29,823 bases of DNA from CAZCFB01 sp964511535 (GTDB lineage Bacteria > Myxococcota_A > Polyangia > GCA-2747355 > CAZCFB01), in NCBI GenBank assembly GCA_964511535.1, contig CAZEFW010000118.1, forward strand, positions 1 to 29,823, given 5' to 3'. Of this stretch, positions 1-7,948 are shown in pieces (position 1 is the stretch's first letter; the number at the start of each line of letters is the position of its first letter). The notes below the pieces were generated by a model, which was given only the letters and a program-made list of their open reading frames with translations, was not told the origin of the DNA and made no database searches. The position numbers were made by a program, and so were the translations under genes.

Positions 1-225
1 CTTGCGGGTGCGGACGCGCGGCTGGCCGAGGGGAGGCGGGGGCGGCTCGGAGCGGAGGGCGGGGTGGGGGGCGGGGTCGGGGGCGGGAGCGGGAGCGGGG
101 GCGGGATCGGGATCGGGCTCGGGCTCGGGGGCGGAGGCGGGGGCGGGAGCGATCAACTGTGGACTCGCGGGATCGGGCGCGCAGCAGGGCAGGGCGAGGA
201 GCAGGAGCATCGGCAGGCAGCGCAT
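1..225 (-). CDS. Proline-rich exported protein, probable lipoprotein (C-terminus outside window)
   Basis: This is the N-terminal 75 codons of a minus-strand gene that runs off the left edge; the ATG is at 225. The protein opens with a short basic start and a Leu-rich hydrophobic core (residues 4-13), followed by Cys14-Cys15, so it probably carries a signal peptide and may be lipidated. The residues before the cysteines (A-L-P) are not an ideal lipobox. Residues 26-65 form a low-complexity linker of alternating Pro with Ala, Glu and Asp, typical of a spacer between a membrane anchor and a periplasmic or surface domain. The functional domain lies outside the window, so no role can be given. No clear ribosome binding site precedes the ATG. 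The repetitive linker explains the run of GGGCGG-like triplets in the DNA at about 60-150. Confidence 0.6.
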   Translation of the reverse strand, partial: MRCLPMLLLLALPCCAPDPASPQLIAPAPASAPEPEPDPDPAPAPAPAPDPAPHPALRSEPPPPPLGQPRVRTRK

Positions 226-252
226 GGGGGATCTGACAACGGGCGAGAGTCG

Positions 253-291
253 AGGTTCCTGAAACCTGTGGTACACCTTGGTGTCTGTACC
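253..291. promoter_or_regulatory. Two short inverted repeats in a divergent intergenic region
   Basis: Between the two divergent genes lie AGGTT/AACCT (253-257 and 263-267) and GGTACA/TGTACC (270-275 and 286-291). The second is followed by TACCGATACA (288-297), a 10-mer that recurs at 23722-23731 upstream of the SMR-type gene. These may be operator or promoter parts, but no convincing -35/-10 pair is visible. Confidence 0.25.
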
Positions 292-318
292 GATACAACA
301 GCGTGAAGGATCAGGACC

Positions 319-1215
319 ATGGCCTGGATGGCCTCGAACATCTACGTGCAACATGAGGACCGCGACGCGGTGGCTGACGCGCTGGAGCAGGTGCTGCGCG
401 CCGGCGAGGGGCTGCGGGACCGCGAGGGGATCCTCGACACGCCGCCGGCCATGGTGGTGTCCCCTGCCTTCGACGGCTGGGTGGTGGTCTATCGGCTCGG
501 CCCATGGCTGCAAGACCTCCCCATGGCCGCCGCGCGGCTGGCCGCCGACACCGGGGCCCGGTGCGCGGCGCTGGAGATGATCGGCAACAGCTACCGCCTG
601 CGCTACAGCGAGTTTCAGGGGACGCAGCAGGTGCGGCAGCTGCGCACCCCGGAGCATGGCTGGGACGGCGAGATGGACGAGCCGCCCGAGATGCCCCGCT
701 ACGAGGACGCCGAGGGAACCGCCTACGAGACCCTGGTGGCGCTGGGCGTGCCGCGCTGCCTGATCACCGTGGGCCAGTCGCCGCTGGGGCACCAGACCGA
801 CGAGCGCGACCTGGGCCAGGCGGCGCACCTGCGCCTGCTGGACGGCGCGCAGGTGGAGCGCCAGCATTGCCCCTGCCTGGTGGCAGACTACGCGGGGGAC
901 GACCCGCCGGTGCTGCCCACCAACACCTCACGGGACTTCGGCGAGATGCTGTTCGAGGAGCGCTACGTGGAGGGGGCGCCGGCGGAGCAGGCCCTGGCGC
1001 ACCTGCTGCAGATCGAGGACGAGCTGCGGGCGCGGGCCGAGCGCGCCGCGCCGGACCAGGACGTGAGGCTGACGGTGACCTACTACGCCGCCGCGCACCA
1101 GGAGAAGCTCAACACCCTGCTGCAGACCCGCGACCGGTTCAACCTCACCGAGGACCAGCGGCTCAAGCGCGCCCCCTGGTGGAATTTCTGGCGCTTCTTC
1201 GGGAAGCTCCGTTGA
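319..1215 (+). CDS. Hypothetical protein, 298 aa
   Basis: I do not recognise this family. The ATG at 319 has AAGGA at 306-310, a good ribosome binding site 8 bases upstream. The predicted protein is soluble, acidic and rich in charged residues, with no signal peptide or membrane segment. The N-terminal 90 residues contain a hydrophobic strand pattern (AMVVSPAFDGWVVVYRL) that looks like a compact alpha/beta fold; the C-terminal part is largely helical, ending in a Trp-rich basic tail (PWWNFWRFFGKLR). The stop codon overlaps the TTG start of the downstream transporter (TTGA), so the two are probably co-translated. A cytosolic role is likely, but nothing in the sequence or context indicates what it is. 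Confidence 0.75.
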   Translation: MAWMASNIYVQHEDRDAVADALEQVLRAGEGLRDREGILDTPPAMVVSPAFDGWVVVYRLGPWLQDLPMAAARLAADTGARCAALEMIGNSYRLRYSEFQGTQQVRQLRTPEHGWDGEMDEPPEMPRYEDAEGTAYETLVALGVPRCLITVGQSPLGHQTDERDLGQAAHLRLLDGAQVERQHCPCLVADYAGDDPPVLPTNTSRDFGEMLFEERYVEGAPAEQALAHLLQIEDELRARAERAAPDQDVRLTVTYYAAAHQEKLNTLLQTRDRFNLTEDQRLKRAPWWNFWRFFGKLR

Positions 1216-2498
1216 TCGAGTCCACCGACGGAAAGCAGATCCGCCGCAGGTGGGTCCTGCTGCTGCTCCTGTTCGCCATCAACCTGCTCAACTACATCGA
1301 TCGCTACGTGCTGCCCGGCGTGCTGCCCCTCGTGGAGGAGGCGTTCCCGTCGGTGACCAAGACTGGACTCGGCATGCTGGCGCCCGCGTTTCTGGTGGTC
1401 TACATGATCGCCTCGCCGCTGTTCGGGCTGCTGGGCGACCGCATGCGCCGCTTCACCCTGGTGGGCATCGGCGTGCAGCTGTGGAGCCTCGCCACCGCCG
1501 CCGCGGGCCTGGCCCGCAGCTTCACCCAGCTGTTCATCACGCGCATGTTCGTCGGCGTGGGCGAGGCGTCCTACGTGGCCACGGCGCCCACCATCATCTC
1601 CGATCTGTACCCGGTGTCGTCGCGCGGCAAGGTGCTCTCCTTCTTCTATGTGGCGATCCCTGTGGGCAGCGCGCTGGGATACCTCATCGGCGGCGCCGTG
1701 GGCGTGGCCTGGGGCTGGCGCTCGGCGTTCTACCTGGTGGGCCTGCCCGGGCTGGTCGTGGGCCTGGCGTGCTACTTCATGCCCGAGCCGGTGCGCGGCG
1801 GCACCGAGGAGGTCGAGGCCGCGCAGCTGGAGCGCTACCTGGAGCGCAAGGTGGGCCTCGCCGATTACCTCGGGCTGCTGCGCATCCGCAGCTTCCTGAT
1901 CAACACCCTCGGCATGACCGCCTACACCTACGCCGTGGGCGGCATCTCGTACTGGATGCCCACCTACCTGAACCAGGAGCGGGGCCTGCCCCTCGAGAAG
2001 GCGACCTTCATGTTCGGGCTGGTGACGGTGGTGGCGGGCATCGCCGGGACCCTGTCCGGCGGCTGGCTCGGCGACCGCCTGGCGCGGCGCTGGTCCGGGG
2101 CCTACTTCCTGGTCAGCGGCGCGGGCATGCTGCTGGCCTTCCCCGCGTTTTACACCGGGCTGGTCCACCCATCGCCGGCCGTGTACTGGCCGGCCATCGC
2201 GGTGGCGGAGCTGTTGTTGTTCGTCAACACGGGGCCGTCCAACACGGTGCTGGTCAACGTCACCATGCCGCGCATCCGCACCGCGGCGGTGGCGTTCAAC
2301 GTGCTGATCATCCATGCCCTGGGTGACGTGCTGTCGCCGGTGATCATGGGGCGCATCGCCGACAGCTCCAGCCTGGGCGACGCCTTCCTCTCCACCACGG
2401 CGGTGGTGCTGCTGTCCGGCGTGTGCTGGCTGTGCGGCGTCCCGTTCCTCGGGCGCGACACCGCCCGGGTTGCGGAGCGCATGAGGGAGCAGGCATAA
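1212..2498 (+). CDS. Spinster-like major facilitator superfamily transporter
   Basis: A 428-residue inner-membrane MFS transporter with twelve predicted hydrophobic segments and a central charged loop near residue 200 (LERYLERK). The first helix carries NYIDRYVLPGVLP, a hallmark of the Spinster (Spns) group, whose animal members export lysolipids or sphingosine-1-phosphate and whose bacterial members are less well defined. Further MFS signatures are GLLGDRMRR between helices 2 and 3 and GGWLGDRLARR at the equivalent place in the second half. The start is taken as TTG at 1212, overlapping the upstream stop as TTGA with GGGAAG just before it. The open frame extends far upstream but only as an out-of-frame shadow of the previous gene. 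The substrate is unknown; a lipid or organic anion is a family-based guess. Confidence 0.85.
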   Translation: MIESTDGKQIRRRWVLLLLLFAINLLNYIDRYVLPGVLPLVEEAFPSVTKTGLGMLAPAFLVVYMIASPLFGLLGDRMRRFTLVGIGVQLWSLATAAAGLARSFTQLFITRMFVGVGEASYVATAPTIISDLYPVSSRGKVLSFFYVAIPVGSALGYLIGGAVGVAWGWRSAFYLVGLPGLVVGLACYFMPEPVRGGTEEVEAAQLERYLERKVGLADYLGLLRIRSFLINTLGMTAYTYAVGGISYWMPTYLNQERGLPLEKATFMFGLVTVVAGIAGTLSGGWLGDRLARRWSGAYFLVSGAGMLLAFPAFYTGLVHPSPAVYWPAIAVAELLLFVNTGPSNTVLVNVTMPRIRTAAVAFNVLIIHALGDVLSPVIMGRIADSSSLGDAFLSTTAVVLLSGVCWLCGVPFLGRDTARVAERMREQA

Positions 2499-2510
2499 CT
2501 TAGGGTACTG

Positions 2511-4430
2511 ATGGCCACTTACGTCGAGTATCTCAGCGGGGAAGGGCTCACCCTGCGCCTGGTCAAGGAGCAGGAGAAGCGCAAGCTGCGCCTGGTGGAC
2601 CGGCGCGGCCGCCAGAGCACCCTGAGCGCTGACAAGGTGATCTTCTCCCACCAGGGAGAGAGCCACGAGCAGGTGATGGACCGGCTGATGGCCCTGCAGG
2701 GCGAGGTGGACGTGGAGCTGCTGTGGGAGGCGGCGCTGGAGGAGAGCTCGGAGGGCGCGCTGTCGCCCGGGGCGCTCGCGGCGCTCTACTTCGACGAGCA
2801 GACGCCGGCCCAGTGCTCGGCCGTGTTCCGGGCGCTGGCGGCCGAGGGGCTGCGCTTCCGCCGCAAGGGGGGCGACTTCTCGCCGCGCAGCCGCGCCGAG
2901 CTGGAGCAGCTGCAGCGCCAGCGCGAGGCAGAGCAGCGGGCGGCCGAGGAGCAGGCCGAGCTGGAGCGGCGCCTGGGCGCAGGGGAGCTCTCGGACGGGC
3001 TGGTCGCCCGGCTGCTGCGGCAGCTGCGCGGCGAGGAGGACCGGCTGCTGTCCCGGGCCCTGGACGCCTCCTTCGCCGACCCGGCGCGCGCGGCCTTCAA
3101 CCTGCTGGTGGACAAGGGCCACCTGCCGCCCACCGCGGCGCTGGAGGTGGTGCAGGCCAACCTGCGCCGAAAGCACCCGCAGGTGGTGGTGGATCACGCC
3201 GAGACCGTGGGGCCGGCGGCAGAGCGAACCCCCGTTCACGTGGCGGGCTTCTCCATCGACGACGAGGAGACCCGGGAGGTGGACGACGTGCTGACGGTGT
3301 CCCGGGAGGGGCTGCAGGTGCGGGTGGACATCGACATCGCCGACCCCGCCGCGTTCATCGCCCGGGGCGACCCGGTGGATCAGGAGGCGCGCCGCCGGGC
3401 GACCACCATCTACCTGCCCACCGGCATGCTGTACATGCTGCCCGAACGCATCGGCTGCGAGCTGGGCAGCCTGCGCCCCGACGAGACCCGCCCCGCCATG
3501 CGCACCAGCGTCTGGCTCGACGAGCAGGGCCAGGTGCAGGGCCACGAGCTGTCCCGGGTCAGCGTGCGCGTGGGGCGGCGGTTGAGCTACACCGAGGCGG
3601 ACCGGCTGCTGGCCGGCGAGCAGGGGGAGGGGGAGGGGGAGGTGGCCGACGCGCTGGGGCTGCTGTGGGAGGTGGCGCGGGCGCGAGCCGAGCGGCGGCG
3701 TGAGCGTGGGGCGCTCTTTTTGCGCCGGCGAGAGTGGAAGCTGCGGGTCTTCGACCAGGGCGAGCGCATCGAGGTGTTCCCCATCGAGCCTGACTCACCC
3801 TCCCGGGCCCTGGTGGCCGAGATGATGATCCTGGTGGGGGGGCTGGCGGCGCGGGAGGCGTCGGAGCGCGGCGTCCCGATCATCTTCCGCGGTCAGCCCG
3901 CGCCGGTGGAGGCGCTGCCCGAGGTGGACATGGACAGCCCCGCGGCCTTCGCGCAGCTGCGCCGGCACCTGCACCCGGCATCGCTGTCGTTGTCACCCGA
4001 GGAGCACTGGGGCCTCGGCCTGCCGGCCTACACCCAGGTCACCTCGCCCCTGCGCCGCTACGCAGACCTGGTGGTGCAGCGGCAGCTCGGCGCGGCGCTG
4101 CAGGGGGAGGCGCCGCCCTACGACGCCCAGGAGCTGCTGCGGGTGCTGGCCACGGCCGAGGCCACCGAGAAGGAGGCCAAGCGCATCGAGGCCGCGGTGA
4201 CCGAGCGCTGGACGCTGGAATACGTGCGGCGGCTGTCCGAGCGCAAGCGCCTGCCCGCGTTGATCCTGGGCGAGCACCCGGCCGGGGGCTACCAGGCCCA
4301 GCTGCAGAGCTGCGGCGCGGTGGGGATCCTGCAGGACGACCGCCGCCACGAGCCGGGCGCGGCGATGGAGGTGGACGTCAAGACCGTGCGCCCGCACAAG
4401 GGGACGCTGAGGCTGCTGCCGTCGTCGTAG
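2511..4430 (+). CDS. RNase II/R family 3'-5' exoribonuclease (RNB domain)
   Basis: A 639-residue protein of the RNB superfamily, which degrades single-stranded RNA processively from the 3' end. The N-terminal 120 residues look like a small beta-rich RNA-binding region plus a winged-helix-like segment, followed by a charged helical stretch (about 127-159). The metal-binding signature reads SIDDEETREVDD (248-259), which supplies D250, E256, D258 and D259 in the positions of the four RNase II aspartates, the second being Glu. The second signature TSPLRRYADL starts at residue 511 and contains the conserved Arg pair. The C-terminal 65 residues resemble a short S1-type barrel. The length is close to that of RNase II and shorter than that of RNase R. 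The ATG at 2511 follows AGGG by six bases and is 12 bases after the MFS gene. Confidence 0.85.
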   Translation: MATYVEYLSGEGLTLRLVKEQEKRKLRLVDRRGRQSTLSADKVIFSHQGESHEQVMDRLMALQGEVDVELLWEAALEESSEGALSPGALAALYFDEQTPAQCSAVFRALAAEGLRFRRKGGDFSPRSRAELEQLQRQREAEQRAAEEQAELERRLGAGELSDGLVARLLRQLRGEEDRLLSRALDASFADPARAAFNLLVDKGHLPPTAALEVVQANLRRKHPQVVVDHAETVGPAAERTPVHVAGFSIDDEETREVDDVLTVSREGLQVRVDIDIADPAAFIARGDPVDQEARRRATTIYLPTGMLYMLPERIGCELGSLRPDETRPAMRTSVWLDEQGQVQGHELSRVSVRVGRRLSYTEADRLLAGEQGEGEGEVADALGLLWEVARARAERRRERGALFLRRREWKLRVFDQGERIEVFPIEPDSPSRALVAEMMILVGGLAAREASERGVPIIFRGQPAPVEALPEVDMDSPAAFAQLRRHLHPASLSLSPEEHWGLGLPAYTQVTSPLRRYADLVVQRQLGAALQGEAPPYDAQELLRVLATAEATEKEAKRIEAAVTERWTLEYVRRLSERKRLPALILGEHPAGGYQAQLQSCGAVGILQDDRRHEPGAAMEVDVKTVRPHKGTLRLLPSS

Positions 4431-4433
4431 GGG

Positions 4434-4473
4434 CAGGGCCGGAGCAGGCGCAGCAGGGCCGGAGCAGGCGCAG
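4434..4473. repeat. Perfect tandem duplication of a 20-bp unit
   Basis: The unit CAGGGCCGGAGCAGGCGCAG occurs twice head to tail (4434-4453 and 4454-4473), immediately after the stop codon of the RNB-domain gene. It is non-coding, lying between two convergent genes. Confidence 0.85.
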
Positions 4474-4517
4474 CGCGACCGGTCGAGCGAAGCGAGGCCG
4501 GAGCCAGGCAAACCAAT

Positions 4518-4574
4518 CTGGCATCCTGGCATTCCGGCGTCCTGGCACTCTGGCATTCGCGCCCGAAGGGCGCG
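4518..4574 (-). repeat. Hairpin plus AATGCCAG octamer element, copy A
   Basis: Read on the minus strand, a perfect 7-bp hairpin CGCGCCC-TTC-GGGCGCG (4558-4574) abuts the thioesterase stop codon and is followed by five 8-bp units (4518-4557): AATGCCAG, AGTGCCAG, GACGCCGG, AATGCCAG, GATGCCAG. The same design recurs at 11998-12062 and 17682-17740 with different stem sequences. The hairpin may act as a transcript end for the minus-strand gene, but there is no T-run. Confidence 0.8.
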
Positions 4575-5039
4575 TCAGTCTTCGTCCGGCCTCGGCGCCA
4601 ACTCCGCGCCCTCCACCCGCGCGCCCTTCTCCAGCACCATCAGCCGCACGCGGCCGGTGGCCACCAGGCGGTCGCGGTCGTCATACACCTCGGCCTGCCA
4701 CATCTGCGATGTGCGACCCCGGTGCAGGGGGTGGGCCACGCAGCGCAGCTCGCCCTCGCGCACCGCGCGCAGAAACGAGGTGCTGTTCTCCAGCCCCACC
4801 ACGGTGCGGCCCTCGGCGTAGACCGAGATGGCCGCGCCGGCGCTGCACAGGGTCTCGATCATGCCGGCGTGCACGCCGCCGTGCACGATGCCGTAGGGCT
4901 GCAGGTGTTGCTTGCCCACGGTCATGCGCGCCTCCACCTCGTCGGGCTTGACCCCGGTGAAGCGCAGGCCCATGGCGATGCTGTAGCCGTCGAGGCGGTC
5001 GTTGATCAGGTCGAGGATGTTCTGTGGGAGCTCGTTCAT
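4575..5039 (-). CDS. PaaI-like hotdog-fold thioesterase
   Basis: A 154-residue cytosolic protein of the 4HBT/PaaI class, which hydrolyses acyl-CoA or aryl-CoA thioesters. The family motif is clear: YGIVHGGVHAGMIETLCS, with H53-G54-G55 at the oxyanion turn and E62 on the central helix, followed by the expected strand (VVGLENSTSFLRAVREGEL). The start ATG at 5039 overlaps the stop of the upstream acyltransferase as ATGA, so the two are translationally coupled and may act on the same acyl pool. The C-terminal 15 residues are acidic and outside the core fold. The exact substrate cannot be read from the sequence. The gene ends directly against a GC hairpin. Confidence 0.85.
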   Translation of the reverse strand: MNELPQNILDLINDRLDGYSIAMGLRFTGVKPDEVEARMTVGKQHLQPYGIVHGGVHAGMIETLCSAGAAISVYAEGRTVVGLENSTSFLRAVREGELRCVAHPLHRGRTSQMWQAEVYDDRDRLVATGRVRLMVLEKGARVEGAELAPRPDED

Positions 5040-5758
5040 GACATGGTGTTGGCGAACAGCGCCTGGACCCGCCGCTCGATCTCCTCCATCTGCCAGCCGA
5101 TGCCCCGCTCCGGGTCGGCGAACACAGGCTCGCCCACCTGCATGCGCAGGGCGCCGCCGCGCTTGATGTAAGGGTCGTGGCGCGAGAAGGCTGCGAAGGT
5201 GCCGGTGATGCACACCGGCACCATGGTCATCCTCTCCTCGGCCAGGATCTTCAGGCCGCCCTTCTTGAACGGCTGCAGCTGCCCGTCGCTGGTGCGCGTC
5301 CCCTCCGGGAAGATCAGGATCGGGAACGGGCAGTCGTCTCTGGCGGCGGCGCGGATGGCCTTTTTGGCGTCGATCCCCTTTTTGCGGTCGATGAGGATGC
5401 CGCGCAGCTTCAGGTAGTCGCCGATGACCGGGATCTTCACCAGGTTGGCCCGGGCGATGAAGCGCACCGGCTCGGGGCAGTAGCCCAGCAGCACGGCCCA
5501 GTCCAGGTGGCTGGCGTGGGTGGAGACCACGCAGTAGTTGTCGAGGTGGCGGAAGTTCGACAGGCCCTCGACCTGCACAGTGAAGCCGAGCTGGCGCAAA
5601 CAGGCCTGGCCCAGCAGCTGGCCGATGCGCTGCTCGATGACCCCCTCCTCCTTGTCGATGAGGTTGCCCGAGACCAGCTTGATCATGTGGTAGTAGCCGC
5701 ACACGCTCAACATCTCCGCCGATTGCTGAACGCGGATGATCTGCTCCTTGATGCCCAC
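5036..5758 (-). CDS. PlsC-like 1-acyl-glycerol-3-phosphate acyltransferase family protein
   Basis: A 240-residue member of the LPLAT/PlsC family, which transfers acyl groups to lysophospholipids or related acceptors at the inner membrane. The catalytic HX4D box is HASHLD (81-86) and the acceptor-binding motif is FPEGTR (150-155), both intact; the stretch RFIARANLVKIPVIGDYLKLRG between them matches the usual third block. The start is GTG at 5758 with GGAGG six bases upstream, which decides it over longer in-frame alternatives running into the divergent gene. It lacks a strong N-terminal membrane helix, so it is probably peripheral or held by an amphipathic segment. It overlaps the thioesterase by four bases. 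A role in phospholipid or storage-lipid acylation is likely; true PlsC is one option among several paralogues. Confidence 0.82.
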   Translation of the reverse strand: MGIKEQIIRVQQSAEMLSVCGYYHMIKLVSGNLIDKEEGVIEQRIGQLLGQACLRQLGFTVQVEGLSNFRHLDNYCVVSTHASHLDWAVLLGYCPEPVRFIARANLVKIPVIGDYLKLRGILIDRKKGIDAKKAIRAAARDDCPFPILIFPEGTRTSDGQLQPFKKGGLKILAEERMTMVPVCITGTFAAFSRHDPYIKRGGALRMQVGEPVFADPERGIGWQMEEIERRVQALFANTMS

Positions 5759-5830
5759 CGCTGTCCTCCGTGGTTCGTCTGGAAGACCAAAACAATACCC
5801 ACATCGTCGCGGCTGGCAAGGGCCGGTACA

Positions 5831-7030
5831 ATGGCAGCCATGTTGCGCGTGGCCCTCGTGGGCATCGACGGATCGGGCAAGACCACCACCGCGGTCAAGC
5901 TGGTGCGGCGGCTGCGGGGGGCGCTGTCGGTTTGCAAGCCGGGGCGGCCGCCGCTGGTGGCTGCTGACGGGCACCCCGACACCTTCATGGCGGAGCAGGC
6001 GGCGGCCATGGAGCAGCGGCTGCAACGAGCCGACGCCACGGGCAGCCGGTGGCGGGTGATGCTGTCGCGGCGCAGGTACCTGCGCTTCGTCACTCGGGTG
6101 GAGCGGCTCATGGCGAAGCGCTTTGCGCCGCAGCTGATGCTGCTGACCCGCTGCCCGTATATCGACCCGGCCGTCTACGCGCGGTTCTACCTGCCGCGGC
6201 TGAGCCGGGTGGTGCCGCTGGCCTGCCGGCTGCGCATGGCGGCCCTGCTATCGCCGGTGCCGCGGCGGCTGCTGTACATCCACCTGCACACGCCGCCGGA
6301 GGTGGCCATGGAGCGTATCGAGGCGCGGCTGGAGCAGCTCAACGCCGGCGCCGAGTCGGGCCGCGAGCACTGGCTGCACATGCACGAGCGGCTGGACGTG
6401 CTGCGGGTGCTCTCCGACGAGATGTTCAATGCGGTGGACATGCAGTTCCGCCACGGCAGCAGCAACGTGCTGCGGGTGGACAACGTGGCGCCGCGCCAGG
6501 ACGGCGTGGTGGAGCTGGCGGCCGAGCAGATCCTGCGCAAGGCCGAGCTGCACGGGATGATCCAGCAGCAGCGGCCGGAGCCGCTTGAGCTCACCTCGCC
6601 AGCCGGCCAGCATTGGCGCGTCGAGAGCGCCATGGGGGTGTGCGGAGAGGAGGTGCAGCTCGAGCGACTCGGCCCCGACGGTGAGCCGCTCTCCGTCGAC
6701 ATCCTGGTGCAGGGGGCGCTGCCCGCGGCGGTGTGGGCCGAGACGCCGGGCGGGCAGGCGCGCCTGCTGGTGGCCTACGCCGAACCGAGCCGCACCGCGG
6801 TCTGGGCGACGATCCTGGACGCCGAGGCCCGGGTGGTGCGCAAGCCCTTCGCCGTGGCCGACGCCCACGAGCATTTGATGGTGAGCGATGTGCAGGGCCG
6901 CGGGCGGATCGAGCTGTCCTGGTCGCCGGGCCAGGGGCACGTGGCCGCGCGCTGGGCGCAGTACCCGCCAGGCGAGGAAGAGCCGTCAGCAGAGCAGGGC
7001 GGCGGCCGGGTAACGCTCAGCGAGGCGTGA
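5831..7030 (+). CDS. Thymidylate-kinase-like P-loop protein with C-terminal extension
   Basis: A 399-residue cytosolic protein. Residues 1-240 form a P-loop nucleotide kinase-like domain: Walker A GIDGSGKTT (11-19), a strand ending in LLTRCPYIDPAVY (about 104-116) and a lid-like Arg-rich helix (EVAMERIEARLEQL). The DR(Y/F) motif of dTMP kinases is replaced by TRCPY, so the substrate may not be dTMP. Residues from about 255 to 385 are a separate, probably beta-rich domain with many Val/Leu strands and a Trp-rich pattern that I do not recognise; ordinary dTMP kinases are about 210 residues. The ATG at 5831 has AAGGG upstream; the ATG at 5840 is also possible. It is divergent from the acyltransferase, and the 72-base gap must hold both promoters. 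Confidence 0.7.
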   Translation: MAAMLRVALVGIDGSGKTTTAVKLVRRLRGALSVCKPGRPPLVAADGHPDTFMAEQAAAMEQRLQRADATGSRWRVMLSRRRYLRFVTRVERLMAKRFAPQLMLLTRCPYIDPAVYARFYLPRLSRVVPLACRLRMAALLSPVPRRLLYIHLHTPPEVAMERIEARLEQLNAGAESGREHWLHMHERLDVLRVLSDEMFNAVDMQFRHGSSNVLRVDNVAPRQDGVVELAAEQILRKAELHGMIQQQRPEPLELTSPAGQHWRVESAMGVCGEEVQLERLGPDGEPLSVDILVQGALPAAVWAETPGGQARLLVAYAEPSRTAVWATILDAEARVVRKPFAVADAHEHLMVSDVQGRGRIELSWSPGQGHVAARWAQYPPGEEEPSAEQGGGRVTLSEA

Positions 7031-7547
7031 CCGACCGGCCCAGGCGCGCGCTCCAGGTGAACACCCGGTCCACCTGCTTTGCCCCGAAGCGCTTTGCGGC
7101 GCCGTCGCGCTGGCACGGCCTGGCCAGCAGCGGATGCTTCTCGAACTGTGCCTTGGCCCCGGCGAGGTATGCCGCGGCGCCAGGGGCGATGATCCCGCGC
7201 TGGCGGTGGACGCAGCCCGAGACGACGAACGCCTCGCCGGAGAACCAGCGGCCGGTGGCGCGAAAGACGGCCCAGCCGGGCCGGGCGGCGTCCGGCGGGC
7301 AGGACATCCGCCCCTCGAAGCGAGCCGAGTCGCCGAATGCCTCCTCGGTCAGCGTGATGGTAATCCGGGCTTTATCCGGCGAGATCTTCACCGAGGCCTT
7401 GCCGCCTCCCAGGGACTCGCCCAGGGCGTCGCGGTAGGTGAAGGACCACTCGGCGTCCGGCGGGTAGGTCACCACGATGGGCTGGGAGACCACGCAGCCC
7501 CCCAGCATCGCCGCCATGGCCAGGACAGCGGCAGCGGCGCGGATCAC
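7017..7547 (-). CDS. Hypothetical lipoprotein, 176 aa
   Basis: A predicted outer- or inner-membrane lipoprotein: the N-terminus has Arg3, an Ala-rich hydrophobic core and a good lipobox LGGC with Cys18. The mature part looks beta-rich (SFTYRDALGESLGGGKASVKISPDKARITITLTEEAFGD is an alternating pattern) and has four further cysteines that could form disulfides in the periplasm. I do not recognise a family. The start is taken as GTG at 7547, overlapping the stop of the upstream exported protein as GTGA, with GGGGGCAA before it. It is the last gene of the minus-strand set with the RND/MMPL transporter and convergent with the kinase-like gene, whose 3' end it overlaps by 14 bases. Confidence 0.75.
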   Translation of the reverse strand: MIRAAAAVLAMAAMLGGCVVSQPIVVTYPPDAEWSFTYRDALGESLGGGKASVKISPDKARITITLTEEAFGDSARFEGRMSCPPDAARPGWAVFRATGRWFSGEAFVVSGCVHRQRGIIAPGAAAYLAGAKAQFEKHPLLARPCQRDGAAKRFGAKQVDRVFTWSARLGRSVTPR

Positions 7548-7948
7548 TTGCCCCCGGCCGGCTTCTTGCGGCGCACCTGGATCACGCTCTTCTTCGGCTT
7601 CTTCGGCTTGCCGTCCACCATGGCCTTGATGATGGTCAGCTCGAACTGGTCGGCCGAGACCTTCTTGTAGGTGAACACCGAGCGGTACCTCTTGCCGTTG
7701 TACTTCAGCTCCATGGTCAGCCGCTTGGAGTCGGCCTTCCACCGCCCCCGCCGGGAGGTGGCAACGCCGTCCTCGTCCACGCGGTGGCAAGAGTTGTTCT
7801 TGGCCAGCACCACCAGGTCGGCTTCCCCCTCCACCTCCCAGGTGCCCACCATCTGGGCGGCGTACTTGTTGTTGGCGTGGGCGGGCGCTGCAGCGGCGAG
7901 CAGCCATGCGCCGAGCGCGGCGGCGGCTGCCAGGGGCATCGGTCTCAT
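7544..7948 (-). CDS. Small exported protein, lipocalin-like
   Basis: A 134-residue protein with a Sec signal peptide (Ala/Leu core, cleavage expected after AHA at about residue 25). The mature part begins with MVGTWEVEGEADLVVL and continues as short beta strands (RRGRWKADSKRLTMELKYNGKRYRSVFTYKKVS), reminiscent of small lipocalin-like domains that begin with a G-x-W motif; this is a pattern-level similarity only. The tail is very basic (KPKKPKKSVIQVRRKKPAGGK). The ATG at 7948 has AGGAGG upstream and overlaps the stop of the transporter gene as ATGA, so expression is coupled to it. A periplasmic partner of the transporter, perhaps binding a lipid, is an inference from position. Confidence 0.72.
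   Translation of the reverse strand: MRPMPLAAAAALGAWLLAAAAPAHANNKYAAQMVGTWEVEGEADLVVLAKNNSCHRVDEDGVATSRRGRWKADSKRLTMELKYNGKRYRSVFTYKKVSADQFELTIIKAMVDGKPKKPKKSVIQVRRKKPAGGK

Noticed and set aside
60..150. G-rich repeat run as a possible DNA structural element
   Set aside because: It is fully explained as the coding sequence of a Pro-Ala-Glu-Asp linker on the minus strand.
504..1211. N-terminal extension of the MFS transporter
   Set aside because: Lies out of frame over the upstream gene and encodes Arg/Gly/Ala-rich sequence; the first MFS helix starts just after the TTG at 1212.
1083..3545. An 820-codon minus-strand frame
   Set aside because: Antisense to the MFS and RNB-domain genes, with shadow-type composition; both plus-strand genes have family motifs.
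4558..4574. GC hairpin as a standard intrinsic terminator
   Set aside because: The stem is strong but no T-run follows, and it is part of the repeat element; kept as a repeat with only possible termination.
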